DNA of 64,000 bases from Pseudomonas entomophila (GTDB lineage Bacteria > Pseudomonadota > Gammaproteobacteria > Pseudomonadales > Pseudomonadaceae), in the NCBI RefSeq assembly GCF_013523125.1, contig NZ_JAAMQJ010000016.1, positions 1 to 64,000 of the forward strand, read 5' to 3'. The first letter of the stretch is position 1, and the number at the start of each line of letters is the position of its first letter. The notes below the pieces were generated by a model, which made no database searches, was not told the origin of the DNA, and saw only the letters and a list, made by a program, of their open reading frames with translations. A program made the position numbers and the translations under genes. Shown here piece after piece: positions 34,696 to 44,404 of the stretch.

Positions 34696-35095
34696 GGAGG
34701 AAGGGACTACCTGACGAAGTTTGACCGAGACGCCCTGGAGGCTGCAGCAGCGCGGCAGGCCATTGTGCCTAACGCACCTGGACACTGACCAATTCAAAAA
34801 AATGCGCTTGGCCTGCAACTTTCTTGCAGCGATGCGGCCGGACCGACCGCGAAGCGGCCCTAAACTCGGTTAGCAATAAAGCCTTGGATCCTGCCGACCA
34901 TCACCATGTTCTCTGCGCGACAGCGCGGCGCCAAGGCGGCGGGCGGACTCCCACAGGAGGACTGCGCTTGCCTGCCTCATGCCGGTGAAGCTGTGGATGT
35001 AACCATGACCCTGTCTCAGGGCTTTTTCCAAAGACATTGAAAGGCCCACGACGCCTTGGGGCGCGCCAGCGATGGCAGCACCGAAGACAGCCCCG
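34696..35095. other. Intergenic region with candidate sRNA
   Basis: These 400 bases upstream of the HPP gene and downstream of the kinase gene contain a palindrome CTGCAACTTTCTTGCAG, a possible stationary-phase -10 (CTAAACT), a structured-looking stretch and a terminator-like hairpin. See the ncRNA entry. Confidence 0.5.
34873..35028 (+). ncRNA. Candidate small RNA, about 155 nt
   Basis: A CTAAACT element (34860-34866), resembling an RpoS-type -10, precedes a non-coding stretch with GGA-containing and self-complementary segments. The stretch ends in CCCTG-TCT-CAGGG-CTTTTT (35009-35027), which looks like an intrinsic terminator. A 17-bp imperfect palindrome CTGCAACTTTCTTGCAG lies about 35-50 bases upstream. 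No ORF with a ribosome site fits. It could be a known Pseudomonas stationary-phase sRNA (RgsA type), but I cannot identify it with certainty. Confidence 0.4.
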
Positions 35096-36409
35096 CTACC
35101 GCCTGGGCAACTGCACGTCCACGCGCAATCCGCCCTGTGGACTTTCCTGCAAGGTCAGCTGCCCGCCCCAGGCGTCGACGATGTCGCGAACGATCCCCAG
35201 ACCCAGCCCGTGACCATCGACCTGCTCGTCCAGGCGCGACCCGCGCTCCAGGACGCTCTGACGCGCGCTTTCAGGGATGCCGGGGCCGTCGTCGTCCACC
35301 CACAACCGGTAACCTTCGGGCGTCTGTGCAATGGCGAGCCGTACCTCGCTGTCGGCCCATTTGCAGGCATTGTCCAGCAGGTTGCCCAACAGCTCGAGCA
35401 GGTCCTCGCGGTCCCAGGGCAGCAGCAGGCCAGGCGGTACCTCGCTGCACAAGACAAGCCCTTCACCATGAATCATGCCCAGCGTGGCGAGCAGCCCTGG
35501 CAATTCCGCGTCACAGTCGAACTGCGCACCTGGCAGCGCATCGCCCGCCAGGCGTGCGCGGTTGAGTTCGCGCGCCAGGCGCTGCTGGATCTGCTCGAGC
35601 TGTTCCTGCAGTTGTGCACGCACCTCGGGCTGGTCCTTGAGGCGTTCACTGCTCGCCAGGCTGAGCAGCACCGCCAGCGGCGTTTTCAAGGCATGGCCCA
35701 GATTGCCCAGGGCATTGCGGGACCGCCGCAAGCTGTCTTCGGTGTGGGCCAGCAAGTGGTTGATCTGTGCCACCAGTGGCTCCAGTTCGCTGGGCACCTG
35801 CTCGTCCAGCTGCGAGCGCCGTCCCTGTTGCAACTGGGCGATCTGTCGGCGAGCGCGCTCCAGCGGGCGCAGCGAGCGGGTCACGGTCACGCGCTGCAGC
35901 ACCAGGATCAACAACAGCGCCACCAGTCCCAGCCCCAGCCCGATCTGCTCGAGACGCCTGAACCCATCGCGCACCGGCGAATAATCCTGCGCCACGCTGA
36001 TCGAGATGTCCTGCCCCAGCCGCCGATAGTCCGCGCGCAGCACCAGCAATTGCTGACCTTCCGGCGCCAATTGATGGCCGCTTTCCAGGCCCGGCTGAGC
36101 CGGCTTGGGCATCTCCAGGTCCCAGAGCGAGCGCGAACGCCAACTGCCCTGCTCGAAATCGATGCGAAAGTAATAGCCTGACAGCGGGCGCTGGTACGCC
36201 GCCGACACCCGGCGCTCATCCAGTTGCAGGCCATTCGGGCCACGCATCAGGGCCACCAGCAGGTTCTCGCTTTCCTTGCGCAGGCCCGCCTCCAGGTAAC
36301 GCTGCAAGCCGACCTCGAACAGCCATAGCCCCAATTGCGCGAACCCCAGCCCCACCACCACCAGCACTGCGACCAGCCCGAGGCTCAGACGCCCCTGGAT
36401 GGACTTCAT
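35096..36409 (-). CDS. Sensor histidine kinase (PhoQ/BqsS-like)
   Basis: This 437-aa inner-membrane kinase has TM1 (about 8-31), a periplasmic sensor region (about 32-155), TM2 (about 156-172), a HAMP-like linker, an H-box [13 protein letters not shown] with His239, an N-box [10 protein letters not shown] and the ATP lid GHGLGLGI. The acidic and aromatic periplasmic loop and the H-box type recall metal- or peptide-sensing PhoQ-like kinases. Size and order (kinase, regulator, PepSY genes) recall the P. aeruginosa BqsS/CarS system, but the iron-binding RExxE motif is not visible. It overlaps the regulator gene by four bases (ATGA). Confidence 0.85.
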   Translation of the reverse strand: MKSIQGRLSLGLVAVLVVVGLGFAQLGLWLFEVGLQRYLEAGLRKESENLLVALMRGPNGLQLDERRVSAAYQRPLSGYYFRIDFEQGSWRSRSLWDLEMPKPAQPGLESGHQLAPEGQQLLVLRADYRRLGQDISISVAQDYSPVRDGFRRLEQIGLGLGLVALLLILVLQRVTVTRSLRPLERARRQIAQLQQGRRSQLDEQVPSELEPLVAQINHLLAHTEDSLRRSRNALGNLGHALKTPLAVLLSLASSERLKDQPEVRAQLQEQLEQIQQRLARELNRARLAGDALPGAQFDCDAELPGLLATLGMIHGEGLVLCSEVPPGLLLPWDREDLLELLGNLLDNACKWADSEVRLAIAQTPEGYRLWVDDDGPGIPESARQSVLERGSRLDEQVDGHGLGLGIVRDIVDAWGGQLTLQESPQGGLRVDVQLPRR

Positions 36410-37074
36410 TCGCGGTGTCCGGCATAGCGGTAGCCCTGACCGCGATGGGTCTCGATCACGCTGCGGCCCAGCTTGCGCCGCAAGTGATTGACGTGCACCT
36501 CGAGCACGTTCGAATCGCGCTCGGTCTCGCCGTCATAGAGGTGTTCGGCCAAGTGCCCCTTGGACAGGATCTGCTGCGGGTGCAGCATGAAATAGCGCAA
36601 CAACCGAAACTCGGCGGCGGTCAGCTGGACATCGAGCCCATCGCGGGTCACGCACTGGCGCGTCTCGTCCAGGTGCAGCCCGGCAGCCTCCAGGCGCGGC
36701 TGATTGGCCAACCCGCGTGCACGGCGCACCAGCGCCTGGATGCGCAGCTGCAATTCCTCGGGATGAAAGGGTTTGCTCAGGTAATCGTCGGCGCCAGCCT
36801 TGAGCCCTTCGATGCGCTCGGCCCAGGAACCACGCGCCGTGAGGATCAGCACCGGCGCGAGCAGGCCGCCGGCACGCCATTGCGCCAGGACCTCGAGGCC
36901 CGGCAGGCCCGGCAGGCCCAGGTCCAGGATGATCAGGTCATAGGGTTCGCTCTGGCCCTGGTATACCGCGTCGCGACCATCGGCCAGCCAGTCGACCGCG
37001 TAGCCCTGGCGCTGCAGGCTCGCGGTCAGTTCATCGGCAAGCGGGACGTTATCCTCCACCAACAACAAGCGCAT
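36406..37074 (-). CDS. OmpR-family response regulator
   Basis: This 222-aa regulator has a receiver domain with phospho-acceptor Asp51 ([10 protein letters not shown]) and a C-terminal winged helix ([36 protein letters not shown]). It is the cognate partner of the kinase with which it overlaps. Its ATG directly abuts the stop of the PepSY gene upstream, so all four genes look like one operon. Confidence 0.92.
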   Translation of the reverse strand: MRLLLVEDNVPLADELTASLQRQGYAVDWLADGRDAVYQGQSEPYDLIILDLGLPGLPGLEVLAQWRAGGLLAPVLILTARGSWAERIEGLKAGADDYLSKPFHPEELQLRIQALVRRARGLANQPRLEAAGLHLDETRQCVTRDGLDVQLTAAEFRLLRYFMLHPQQILSKGHLAEHLYDGETERDSNVLEVHVNHLRRKLGRSVIETHRGQGYRYAGHRE

Positions 37075-37389
37075 TCAGTCATCTTCCTCGTCTTTGAGCA
37101 ACGCACCCGTGCTGGCATCGAGCTTGATTTCGCGCACCACACCTTCGGGGGTGAGCATTTCCACCTCGTACTCGTAGCGCCCATGCTCCTTTTCCAGCTC
37201 GGCTTCGAGCAGGCGTGAGCCGGGGTGGCGCGCGAGGGCCGCTTCGAGCAGCTTTTCCAGCGGCAGGATGACGCCCTCGCGTCGCAACTCGAGGGCTTCG
37301 TCCTGATCCAGGTCGCGGGCCACCGCCAGCGAGCAGCAAGCCGACAGCGCCAGCACCAGGCAGCGCGCCGTCAGCGACAGATCGTTCAT
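37075..37389 (-). CDS. Periplasmic PepSY-domain protein
   Basis: This 104-aa protein with a signal peptide (ending near LAVA) has a PepSY domain (LEKLLEAALARHPGSRLLEAELEKE; YEYEVEMLTPEGVVREIKLDASTG) and a very acidic C-terminus (LKDEEDD). PepSY proteins often inhibit peptidases or tune sensor kinases. It lies immediately upstream of the regulator gene with no gap and overlaps the next PepSY gene by one base. Confidence 0.85.
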   Translation of the reverse strand: MNDLSLTARCLVLALSACCSLAVARDLDQDEALELRREGVILPLEKLLEAALARHPGSRLLEAELEKEHGRYEYEVEMLTPEGVVREIKLDASTGALLKDEEDD

Positions 37390-37697
37390 CAGTTGTCCCG
37401 TTCGTCCTTCAGGATGTCACCGGTGCGGGCATCCAGGTCGACATCCCACTCCACGCCTTGGGCGTCGCGCAATTCGACCTTGTAGATGTAGCGGCCGTAT
37501 TCGTTCTCGAGCTCCGAATCGGTGGCCGTCGAGCCGGGGTGCTTGGCGATCGCCGTCGCCTTGAGTTCGTCGAGCGACTTGACGGTCTTGCCATTGACCA
37601 GCTTGACCACTTCGTCGGGCTGGACGTCCTTGGCCAAGGCCGCATTGGCCCCCAGGGCGAGCGTGGCGGCGGTCAGCAGGGCAGTCAGCGTTTTCAT
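37389..37697 (-). CDS. Periplasmic PepSY-domain protein, paralogue
   Basis: This 102-aa protein has a Sec signal (MKTLTALLTAATLALGANAALA) and a PepSY domain with the same AIAKHPGS, YGRYIYKVELRDAQG and DLDARTGDILKDE pattern as its neighbour. The two are tandem paralogues that end in acidic tails. It is the first gene of the likely four-gene two-component operon. The start at 37697 gives the normal signal peptide. Confidence 0.85.
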   Translation of the reverse strand: MKTLTALLTAATLALGANAALAKDVQPDEVVKLVNGKTVKSLDELKATAIAKHPGSTATDSELENEYGRYIYKVELRDAQGVEWDVDLDARTGDILKDERDN

Positions 37698-37812
37698 GGG
37701 TCTCTCCATCGAGGTCTTCGTGTTGGGTACGACTCAAGCTTATGGCTTGCGGCTTAACTCAACCTGAAGCGAGCGGCGGCATGATAACGCAGCCGTCAGC
37801 GCCCGGCTTCCC

Positions 37813-37818
37813 TATAAT
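37813..37818 (+). promoter_or_regulatory. -10 element of the patatin-like gene
   Basis: A perfect TATAAT lies 29 bases upstream of the ATG. No good -35 is seen at normal spacing. Confidence 0.45.
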
Positions 37819-37846
37819 GGCCACCCCGTTGCACGCGAGGTCTGCC

Positions 37847-38926
37847 ATGAGCGCCATCCACATCCCCTACCCTGCCCTGACGATCAAAGCCGGCCAGCGT
37901 GCCCTGGCGCACGTTCGCGAACGTGGCCTGCGGGCAGGCGATGTCGGTACCGTGCCAGGTGCTGCAGGCGGGCCCAAGCCGCTCGGCATCCAGGGCCTGG
38001 ACCTGGCGCTGTTCGGCGACTGGCTGCCTTCGGCGCCCCGCCCGCGCGCCTTGATCGGCGCCTCGATTGGCGCCTGGCGCTTCGCCAGCGCCTGCCTCGT
38101 CGACCCCGTCGAAGGGCTGCGCCGACTTGCCACGCTGTACACCGAACTGGATTTCGCCAAAGGCACCACCCCCGCCGAGGTCAGTCGACGCTGCGAGGAC
38201 ATGCTCGAGGCGCTGCTGCAAGGCGGCGACGGACACATCCTGAGCAATGCCGATTACCGGCTCAACGTGCTGGTGGTCAAGAGCCATGGCCTGCTGGCCG
38301 ACGATCATCGCGCCCGGCTTGGCATGGGCCTGTCCTCGGTGCTGGCGGACAACCTGCTGGCGCGCGGGCGTCTGGCGCGGCATTTCGAGCGCCTGGTGCT
38401 GCACGACAGCCGGGCCCTGCCACCGTTGGAGGCCCTGGAGGATTTCCCTTCACGCTGCGTACCCTTGAGTCCGGCCAACCTGCGCCAGGCCCTGCTGGCC
38501 TCAGGCTCGATCCCGATGGTCATGCAAGGCGTACGCGACCTGCCAGGTGCCGGCAGTGGGACCTACCGTGACGGCGGCCTGCTCGACTATCACCTGGACC
38601 TGCCCTATCGGGGCGACGACCTGGTGCTCTACCCGCACTTCACCGACAAGGTCGTCCCTGGCTGGTTCGACAAGGGCCTGCCGTGGCGCAAGGGCGACGC
38701 CTGGCGGCTACGCAATGTCGTGCTGCTGACGCCGTCGCCGCAGTACCTGGCCCGCCTGCCCTTCGGCAAGCTGCCGGACCGAAGCGACTTCAAGCGCTTC
38801 ATGGGCGATCCGGCGAGCCGCAAGCGCTACTGGTACACCGCCATCGACGAGAGCCGACGACTGGGCGACGAGCTGCTCGAGCTCATCGCCACCGGGCGAC
38901 TCGGGGACCGGCTGCGCCCCTTGTAG
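37847..38926 (+). CDS. Patatin-like phospholipase
   Basis: This 359-aa putative lipid acyl hydrolase carries the nucleophile elbow GASIG (GxSxG) and a DGG dyad ([10 protein letters not shown]), the Ser-Asp pair of patatin enzymes, though the N-terminal oxyanion motif is not classical. It has no signal peptide. GAGG six bases upstream supports ATG 37847, and TATAAT at 37813-37818 is a good -10. Confidence 0.75.
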   Translation: MSAIHIPYPALTIKAGQRALAHVRERGLRAGDVGTVPGAAGGPKPLGIQGLDLALFGDWLPSAPRPRALIGASIGAWRFASACLVDPVEGLRRLATLYTELDFAKGTTPAEVSRRCEDMLEALLQGGDGHILSNADYRLNVLVVKSHGLLADDHRARLGMGLSSVLADNLLARGRLARHFERLVLHDSRALPPLEALEDFPSRCVPLSPANLRQALLASGSIPMVMQGVRDLPGAGSGTYRDGGLLDYHLDLPYRGDDLVLYPHFTDKVVPGWFDKGLPWRKGDAWRLRNVVLLTPSPQYLARLPFGKLPDRSDFKRFMGDPASRKRYWYTAIDESRRLGDELLELIATGRLGDRLRPL

Positions 38927-38954
38927 CCGTCATGCTGGTAGACTGCACGCCCGT

Positions 38955-39335
38955 ATGGGTTCTACAGAGTCTACGAGTTTGGAAATCTTCAAGGAATTCA
39001 CGTTCGAATCAGCCCACCGCCTGCCCAACGTGCCGGCGGGGCACAAATGTGGCCGTCTGCACGGCCACTCGTTCAAGGTCGCCCTGCACCTGACCGGGCC
39101 GGTCGATCCGCACACCGGCTGGATCCGCGACTTCTCCGAGATCAAGGCGGTGTTCAAGCCGATCTACGAGCAGCTCGACCACAACTACCTCAATGACATC
39201 CCTGGCCTGGAAAACCCCACCAGCGAAGTCATCGCGCACTGGATCTGGCACCAGGTCAAACCGCTGCTGCCGGAGCTGTCCAAGGTCAGGATCCATGAAA
39301 CCTGCACCAGCGGTTGTGAATACACCGGCGACTGA
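38955..39335 (+). CDS. queD: 6-carboxytetrahydropterin synthase
   Basis: QueD converts dihydroneopterin triphosphate to 6-carboxytetrahydropterin in queuosine synthesis. The zinc ligands are visible in FESAHRLP and LHGHSF, and the catalytic Cys in [20 protein letters not shown] closes the protein. The ATG at 38955 gives 126 aa. The family usually begins at [12 protein letters not shown], so TTG 38979 (118 aa) may be the real start. Neither has a strong ribosome site. Confidence 0.93.
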   Translation: MGSTESTSLEIFKEFTFESAHRLPNVPAGHKCGRLHGHSFKVALHLTGPVDPHTGWIRDFSEIKAVFKPIYEQLDHNYLNDIPGLENPTSEVIAHWIWHQVKPLLPELSKVRIHETCTSGCEYTGD

Positions 39336-39346
39336 ACGCACGATCT

Positions 39347-40126
39347 TCAGGCTACGCCGGCTGCCGGTTTGGGGTGCGGCGGCACGGTTGCGTGAATCAC
39401 CTGGATCGCCAGGCGGCCTCGGTGGCCTCGACGGTCGTTGAGGTAGGCCCTGCCTTGCTCGATCAGCCGTCGCACGATCCGTCCCGTCGGCCCGTACAGT
39501 TCGAGTCCGGTACGCACGTCGCCGGCCTGAAGTGTACTGGGGTCCAGGCCATCGAGGGTCCAGAGCGGCGTGACCTTGCCCTTGCGGTAGAGGAACAGCA
39601 GCCCCCGACCTTCCACCAACGGATCGGTAAGCAGATCGAGCCCCGCATGGGGCAGCGGGTCCGGCATCGCCACCTCGACCTGGGGGGGCGTGTGCAACGG
39701 CGAGCGACCTGCCGGCGTGTCGGTGGGATACATCCCCAGGTAGCCGTTGCGGCTCACGTCCAGCACATATTCCAGCTCAGGCCAGCGATCGATGTTGATG
39801 CCCGCATAGGCAGGCCGTATCTCATAGGCGTAGAGCTCGCCGATGCTGTACACGCCGAACCAGAAATACTCGCAGTAGATGCGCTGACGCGGACCGAAGA
39901 ACGGCAACTGATCGTGCAGGAAGGACTGGATTTCTTCTGGTTGGTAGTCACGGCCAGACATCAGCCAGCCATCGTCGCCGTTCCAGTCGTTGAACTCGAC
40001 CCAGAGAGGTTTGACCCGCTCGCCGCGCGACTTGAGCAATTCGCGGTCGCCAAGCGGCTCTTCACCGAATTGCCAGTAGCACTTGGCATTGAAGCACAGC
40101 AAGGGTTCAAAGACGTATTCGCTCAT
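39347..40126 (-). CDS. Uncharacterised protein
   Basis: This 259-aa soluble protein is rich in Tyr, Trp and Phe (CYWQFGEEPLG; YCEYFWFGVYSIGELYAYEIRP). It has no signal peptide, no TM and no motif I recognise. Codon use matches the chromosome and it sits tightly between queD and a DUF1289 gene, so it is probably real and resident. Confidence 0.65.
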   Translation of the reverse strand: MSEYVFEPLLCFNAKCYWQFGEEPLGDRELLKSRGERVKPLWVEFNDWNGDDGWLMSGRDYQPEEIQSFLHDQLPFFGPRQRIYCEYFWFGVYSIGELYAYEIRPAYAGINIDRWPELEYVLDVSRNGYLGMYPTDTPAGRSPLHTPPQVEVAMPDPLPHAGLDLLTDPLVEGRGLLFLYRKGKVTPLWTLDGLDPSTLQAGDVRTGLELYGPTGRIVRRLIEQGRAYLNDRRGHRGRLAIQVIHATVPPHPKPAAGVA

Positions 40127-40201
40127 GACACTGCACCGTATCGCCTGAAGGGGCAGTGACTCTAGGCGCGCCTGGCGAACCAGTGCAGGGGGAAAAGCCT
40201 G

Positions 40202-40669
40202 CTAGCGTTCCTCGTTGCGCAGGAACAGCGGCGCGATGTAGCGATCGTAGTGCGCCTCCGACAACAGGAAGAACTCACGGTCGATGGCATCGCGCAGACG
40301 TGGCAGTTCCCAGTCACGAAACTCCGGCAGCAACGCCATGCCATAGGCTTCCAGGTCACGAATCATCCGCGCCCCGCGGGCGATCAGTTGGTAGGCCCAG
40401 CAATACTCGGACTGGTGGGCGACGAAGCGGATCGAACGCTGCTCGAGCTGCTCGCGCAGACGCTCGCGGTCGAACACTTCGAGCTTGGCCATCATCACCT
40501 GCACCAGCAAGGCTTCCAGACGCAGCCACACCGCCCGCTTGGCCTCGTCGTCATAACCGTTCCAGTGGATCACTTCGTGATGGAAACGCTTGCAGCCACG
40601 GCACACATGGTCACCGTAGACGGTGGAGCACAGCCCCACGCACGGGGTCTTGATGGATTGATTGGACAT
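40202..40669 (-). CDS. DUF1289 domain protein
   Basis: This 155-aa protein has an N-terminal Cys cluster CVGLCSTVYGDHVCRGCKRF, the DUF1289 signature, probably a metal site. A helical C-terminal region of unknown role follows. It is transcribed away from acnB. The start has only a weak ribosome site. Confidence 0.85.
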   Translation of the reverse strand: MSNQSIKTPCVGLCSTVYGDHVCRGCKRFHHEVIHWNGYDDEAKRAVWLRLEALLVQVMMAKLEVFDRERLREQLEQRSIRFVAHQSEYCWAYQLIARGARMIRDLEAYGMALLPEFRDWELPRLRDAIDREFFLLSEAHYDRYIAPLFLRNEER

Positions 40670-41073
40670 CGCAGGACAACGGCTTGAGAACGGGACACCG
40701 ACCCATGTTAGCCCTTTGTCTAACGGGGGTCACGGGTTAAAGTCGAGCGCTGCGCCTTACCTTGTGGCGCTTTTTACCGTAGAATCCATTCGCCTTTTCC
40801 AGGCACCAATGTCCGTTGGAAGCTGTTTTCAAAGCGTCACGAGCACAGTCATCCGGTAGAACGGCGTTGGCCCGGTCATGCACCTCAGGCGTGTCCAGGG
40901 CCAGCCCTCATCAGCTCCCCGTTCTGCAGGCGTAAAACTTTGAAAACAGCTTCCGCGAGGGTGTCCTGCCGCCCTGGCTGCACGGCCCAGAAGGCCGTCT
41001 TGCGCAAGGTCGCCGGACACCCCGGATGAGCGTCCCGGTCCCCCAGATGGGGCCACTGATGAGGGAAATAACT
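40670..41073 (+). promoter_or_regulatory. Structured 5' leader region of acnB
   Basis: The 400-base region ahead of acnB contains a perfect 17-bp inverted repeat GGAAGCTGTTTTCAAAG (40818-40834) and its complement (40938-40954), about 103 bases apart. An 8-bp inverted repeat GGGTGTCC/GGACACCC (40959-40966, 41015-41022) encloses a GGCC-CAGAA-GGCC hairpin, and a CCCC-AGAT-GGGG hairpin follows, shortly before the Shine-Dalgarno. TAGAAT near 40780 may be a -10. The array looks like a structured leader or a small inserted repeat element. Confidence 0.5.
40818..40954. repeat. Perfect 17-bp inverted repeat pair
   Basis: The two 17-bp arms are exact complements and flank a 103-base GC-rich interval without an ORF. 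The geometry fits either a long-range RNA stem in the acnB leader or the ends of a small non-autonomous element. Confidence 0.8.
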
Positions 41074-43683
41074 GTGCTTGAAGCCTACCGCAAACATACC
41101 GAAGAGCGTGCCGCCCTGGGTATCGTGCCCCAGCCGCTGAACGCCGAACAGACCGCAGGCCTGGTCGAACTGCTGAAGAACCCGCCTGCTGGCGAAGAAG
41201 CCTTCCTCGTCGACCTGATCACCCACCGCGTTCCGCCAGGGGTCGATGAAGCCGCCTACGTCAAGGCCGCCTATCTGTCGGCCGTGGTCAAGGGCGAGGC
41301 CGCCTCGCCGCTGATCGATCGCAAGCGCGCCACCGAGCTGCTGGGCACCATGCAGGGCGGCTACAACATCGCCACGCTGGTCGAGCTGCTGGACGACGCC
41401 GAACTGGGCGCCGTCGCGGCCGAACAGCTCAAGCACACCCTGCTGATGTTCGACGCCTTCCATGACGTCGCCGAAAAAGCCAAGGCGGGCAATGCCCACG
41501 CCAAGGCCGTGCTGGAATCCTGGGCCGCCGGCGAGTGGTTCACCAAGCGTCCGGCCATCGCCGACAAGTACACCCTGACCGTGTTCAAGGTGCCTGGCGA
41601 AACCAACACCGACGACCTGTCGCCGGCCCCGGACGCCTGGTCGCGCCCGGACATCCCGCTGCACGCGCTGGCCATGCTGAAGATGGCCCGCGACGGCATC
41701 GAGCCGGAGCAGCCCGGTTCGGTCGGTCCGCTCAAGCAGATCGAAGCGGTCCGCGCCAAGGGCTTCCCGGTCGCCTACGTCGGTGACGTGGTCGGTACCG
41801 GCTCCTCGCGCAAGTCCGCCACCAACTCGGTGCTGTGGTTCTTCGGCGACGACATCCCCTACGTGCCGAACAAGCGCGCCGGTGGCTTCTGCTTCGGCAC
41901 CAAGATCGCACCGATCTTCTACAACACCATGGAAGACGCCGGTGCCCTGCCGATCGAGTTCGACTGCACCGACCTGAACATGGGCGACGTGATCGACGTC
42001 TACCCGTACAAGGGCGAAGTTCGTCGCCACGACAGCGACGAGCTGGTCACCACCTTCACCCTCAAGACCGAAGTGCTGCTCGACGAAGTCCGCGCAGGCG
42101 GCCGTATCCCGCTGATCGTCGGCCGCGGCCTGACCGACAAGGCACGTGCCGAACTCGGCCTGGGCGCCACCGACCTGTTCAAGCTGCCAGAAGCACCGGT
42201 CGACACCGGCAAGGGCTACACCCTGGCGCAGAAGATGGTCGGCCGTGCCTGTGGCCTGCCGGAAGGCCAGGGCGTGCGTCCTGGCACCTACTGCGAACCG
42301 AAGATGACCACTGTCGGCTCCCAGGACACCACCGGGCCGATGACCCGCGACGAGCTGAAGGACCTGGCGTGCCTGGGCTTCTCCGCCGACCTGGTCATGC
42401 AGTCGTTCTGCCACACCGCGGCCTACCCCAAGCCGATCGACGTCACCACCCACCACACCCTGCCGGACTTCATCCGCACCCGTGGCGGCGTGTCGCTGCG
42501 TCCAGGCGACGGCATCATCCACAGCTGGCTGAACCGCATGCTGATGCCCGACACCGTCGGCACCGGCGGTGACTCGCACACCCGCTTCCCGATCGGCATC
42601 TCCTTCCCGGCCGGTTCCGGCCTGGTGGCCTTCGCCGCTGCCACCGGCGTCATGCCGCTGGACATGCCCGAGTCGATCCTGGTCCGCTTCAAGGGCAAGC
42701 TGCAGCCTGGCATCACCCTGCGCGACCTGGTCCATGCGATCCCCTACTATGCCATTCAGCAAGGCCTGCTGACCGTCGAGAAGAAGGGCAAGAAGAACGC
42801 CTTCTCCGGCCGTATCCTGGAGATCGAAGGCCTGGACGAGCTGACCGTCGAGCAGGCGTTCGAACTGTCCGACGCCTCGGCCGAGCGTTCCGCCGCCGGT
42901 TGCACCATCAAGCTGCCGGAAAAGGCCATCGCCGAATACTTGCAGTCCAACATCACCCTGCTGCGCTGGATGATCAGCGAAGGCTACGGCGACCCACGTA
43001 CCCTGGAGCGTCGCGCCCAGGCCATGGAAGCCTGGCTGGCCAACCCGGAACTGCTGTCGGCCGATGCCGATGCCGAGTACGCCGAGATCATCGAAATCGA
43101 CCTGGCCGACGTCAAGGAGCCGGTGCTCTGCGCGCCGAACGACCCGGACGACGCGCGCCTGCTGTCCTCGGTACAAGGCGAGAAGATCGATGAGGTGTTC
43201 ATCGGTTCGTGCATGACCAACATCGGTCACTTCCGCGCCGCCGGCAAGCTGCTGGAAAAGGTCAAGGGCGGCATTCCAACGCGCCTGTGGCTGGCTCCGC
43301 CGACCAAGATGGACGCCCACCAGCTGACCGAAGAAGGCTACTACGGCATCTACGGCAAGGCCGGCGCACGCATGGAAATGCCAGGCTGCTCGTTGTGCAT
43401 GGGTAACCAGGCACGGGTCCAGACCGGTGCGACCGTGGTCTCCACCTCCACGCGCAACTTCCCCAACCGTCTGGGCGATGCCACCAACGTGTACCTGGCC
43501 TCGGCCGAGCTGGCCGCGGTCGCGTCGATCACCGGCAAGCTGCCGACCGTCGAGGAGTACATGGCGTACGCCAAGGACATCGACAGCATGGCAGCCGACG
43601 TCTACCGCTACCTGAGCTTCGACCAGATCGCCGAGTTCCGCGAGGCGGCAGCTAACGCCAACATCCCGGTTGTCCAGGCATAA
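41074..43683 (+). CDS. acnB: Bifunctional aconitate hydratase B / 2-methylisocitrate dehydratase
   Basis: AcnB is the main TCA-cycle aconitase and can also hydrate 2-methylaconitate. The 869-aa protein has the N-terminal HEAT-like domain, the swivel domain and the Fe-S ligands in GSCMTN and CSLCMG. The GTG at 41074 is chosen because GAGGGA is eight bases upstream and family members begin at LEAYRKH. An in-frame start further upstream would run through the leader hairpins. It is followed by a strong terminator. Confidence 0.96.
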   Translation: MLEAYRKHTEERAALGIVPQPLNAEQTAGLVELLKNPPAGEEAFLVDLITHRVPPGVDEAAYVKAAYLSAVVKGEAASPLIDRKRATELLGTMQGGYNIATLVELLDDAELGAVAAEQLKHTLLMFDAFHDVAEKAKAGNAHAKAVLESWAAGEWFTKRPAIADKYTLTVFKVPGETNTDDLSPAPDAWSRPDIPLHALAMLKMARDGIEPEQPGSVGPLKQIEAVRAKGFPVAYVGDVVGTGSSRKSATNSVLWFFGDDIPYVPNKRAGGFCFGTKIAPIFYNTMEDAGALPIEFDCTDLNMGDVIDVYPYKGEVRRHDSDELVTTFTLKTEVLLDEVRAGGRIPLIVGRGLTDKARAELGLGATDLFKLPEAPVDTGKGYTLAQKMVGRACGLPEGQGVRPGTYCEPKMTTVGSQDTTGPMTRDELKDLACLGFSADLVMQSFCHTAAYPKPIDVTTHHTLPDFIRTRGGVSLRPGDGIIHSWLNRMLMPDTVGTGGDSHTRFPIGISFPAGSGLVAFAAATGVMPLDMPESILVRFKGKLQPGITLRDLVHAIPYYAIQQGLLTVEKKGKKNAFSGRILEIEGLDELTVEQAFELSDASAERSAAGCTIKLPEKAIAEYLQSNITLLRWMISEGYGDPRTLERRAQAMEAWLANPELLSADADAEYAEIIEIDLADVKEPVLCAPNDPDDARLLSSVQGEKIDEVFIGSCMTNIGHFRAAGKLLEKVKGGIPTRLWLAPPTKMDAHQLTEEGYYGIYGKAGARMEMPGCSLCMGNQARVQTGATVVSTSTRNFPNRLGDATNVYLASAELAAVASITGKLPTVEEYMAYAKDIDSMAADVYRYLSFDQIAEFREAAANANIPVVQA

Positions 43684-43703
43684 GCCGTAGCCTGCAAGAC
43701 CAG

Positions 43704-43732
43704 AGCCCCGGCAGCGATGCCGGGGCTTTTTG
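43704..43732 (+). terminator. Rho-independent terminator of acnB
   Basis: AGCCCCGGCA and TGCCGGGGCT form a 10-bp stem with a GCGA loop, followed by TTTTTG. It lies 20 bases after the acnB stop and marks the left edge of the AT-rich island. Confidence 0.92.
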
Positions 43733-43833
43733 TCAGCCTGGATTATCGGAGTTCATGCTTGCAGCTATGCTGGGTTGCAAAGCAGCCCCAATTGGCCTGA
43801 ATGGCTGGCACTGGGCTATGAGCCGAGCACTGA

Positions 43834-44376
43834 CTACTGCTCTCTCTGTCTTCGGTTTTGCCAATGCATCACACCCGCTGCGACGAATGAAGCGAACCCT
43901 AGCAAGGAAAACAACACAATCCCTTCAAGGTATTTCCAGTTTATCGTTTCGTTCACATACTGCCTGAGCGCAGAGTCATACAATATTTCATCACTTGTCG
44001 ACAAGCTCCTGACTACTGGTCCGGACAGTGCATTTTCAACTTCCACAAACAAAGGCGTAGCCGCATTGATATTGGCTGCATCATAACGCCCCTTGCGCAC
44101 ATACACTCGGCGCTTGACCACGTGCCCACCTGGATCTTTGTAAGCAATCCTGAATGTGTGAATCGACCTGTCGTATTCCCATTTTTCAGGTTTAGATGCA
44201 AGAGCAGCTGAAATCCGCATCAAAGGTGCAACGATCGGCTCGGACTCTTCCTCCCAGTTCATCCAATACAAAGGTATGAAAAGAAGAAAAGCACAACCGG
44301 CAAAAAACATGCACCTGACCCGCTTATGCGGTTCTAACGCCTGCATCATCTTAATCCAGGTTTTCCACGTCAACAT
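43834..44376 (-). CDS. Uncharacterised two-TM membrane protein (island gene 3)
   Basis: This 180-aa protein has a TM helix near the N-terminus (CMFFAGCAFLLFIPLYW), a large soluble middle domain (about 45-150) and a second TM near the C-terminus (IVLFSLLGFASFVAAGVM), predicting an extracytoplasmic domain between helices. No family is recognised. AGGAG lies ten bases before ATG 44376; TTG 44382 is an alternative. Base composition is clearly AT-richer than the chromosome. It is last in a three-gene cassette, 28 bases after the upstream stop. It could be an immunity or assembly protein. Confidence 0.65.
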   Translation of the reverse strand: MLTWKTWIKMMQALEPHKRVRCMFFAGCAFLLFIPLYWMNWEEESEPIVAPLMRISAALASKPEKWEYDRSIHTFRIAYKDPGGHVVKRRVYVRKGRYDAANINAATPLFVEVENALSGPVVRSLSTSDEILYDSALRQYVNETINWKYLEGIVLFSLLGFASFVAAGVMHWQNRRQREQ

Positions 44377-44404
44377 CAACAAGCCACTCCTGATGGAATT
44401 TTAC

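Noticed and set aside
34812..34835. GacA-type upstream box ahead of the candidate sRNA
   Set aside because: The palindrome there (CTGCAACTTTCTTGCAG) has the wrong arm sequence and spacing for the TGTAAG-N6-CTTACA consensus.
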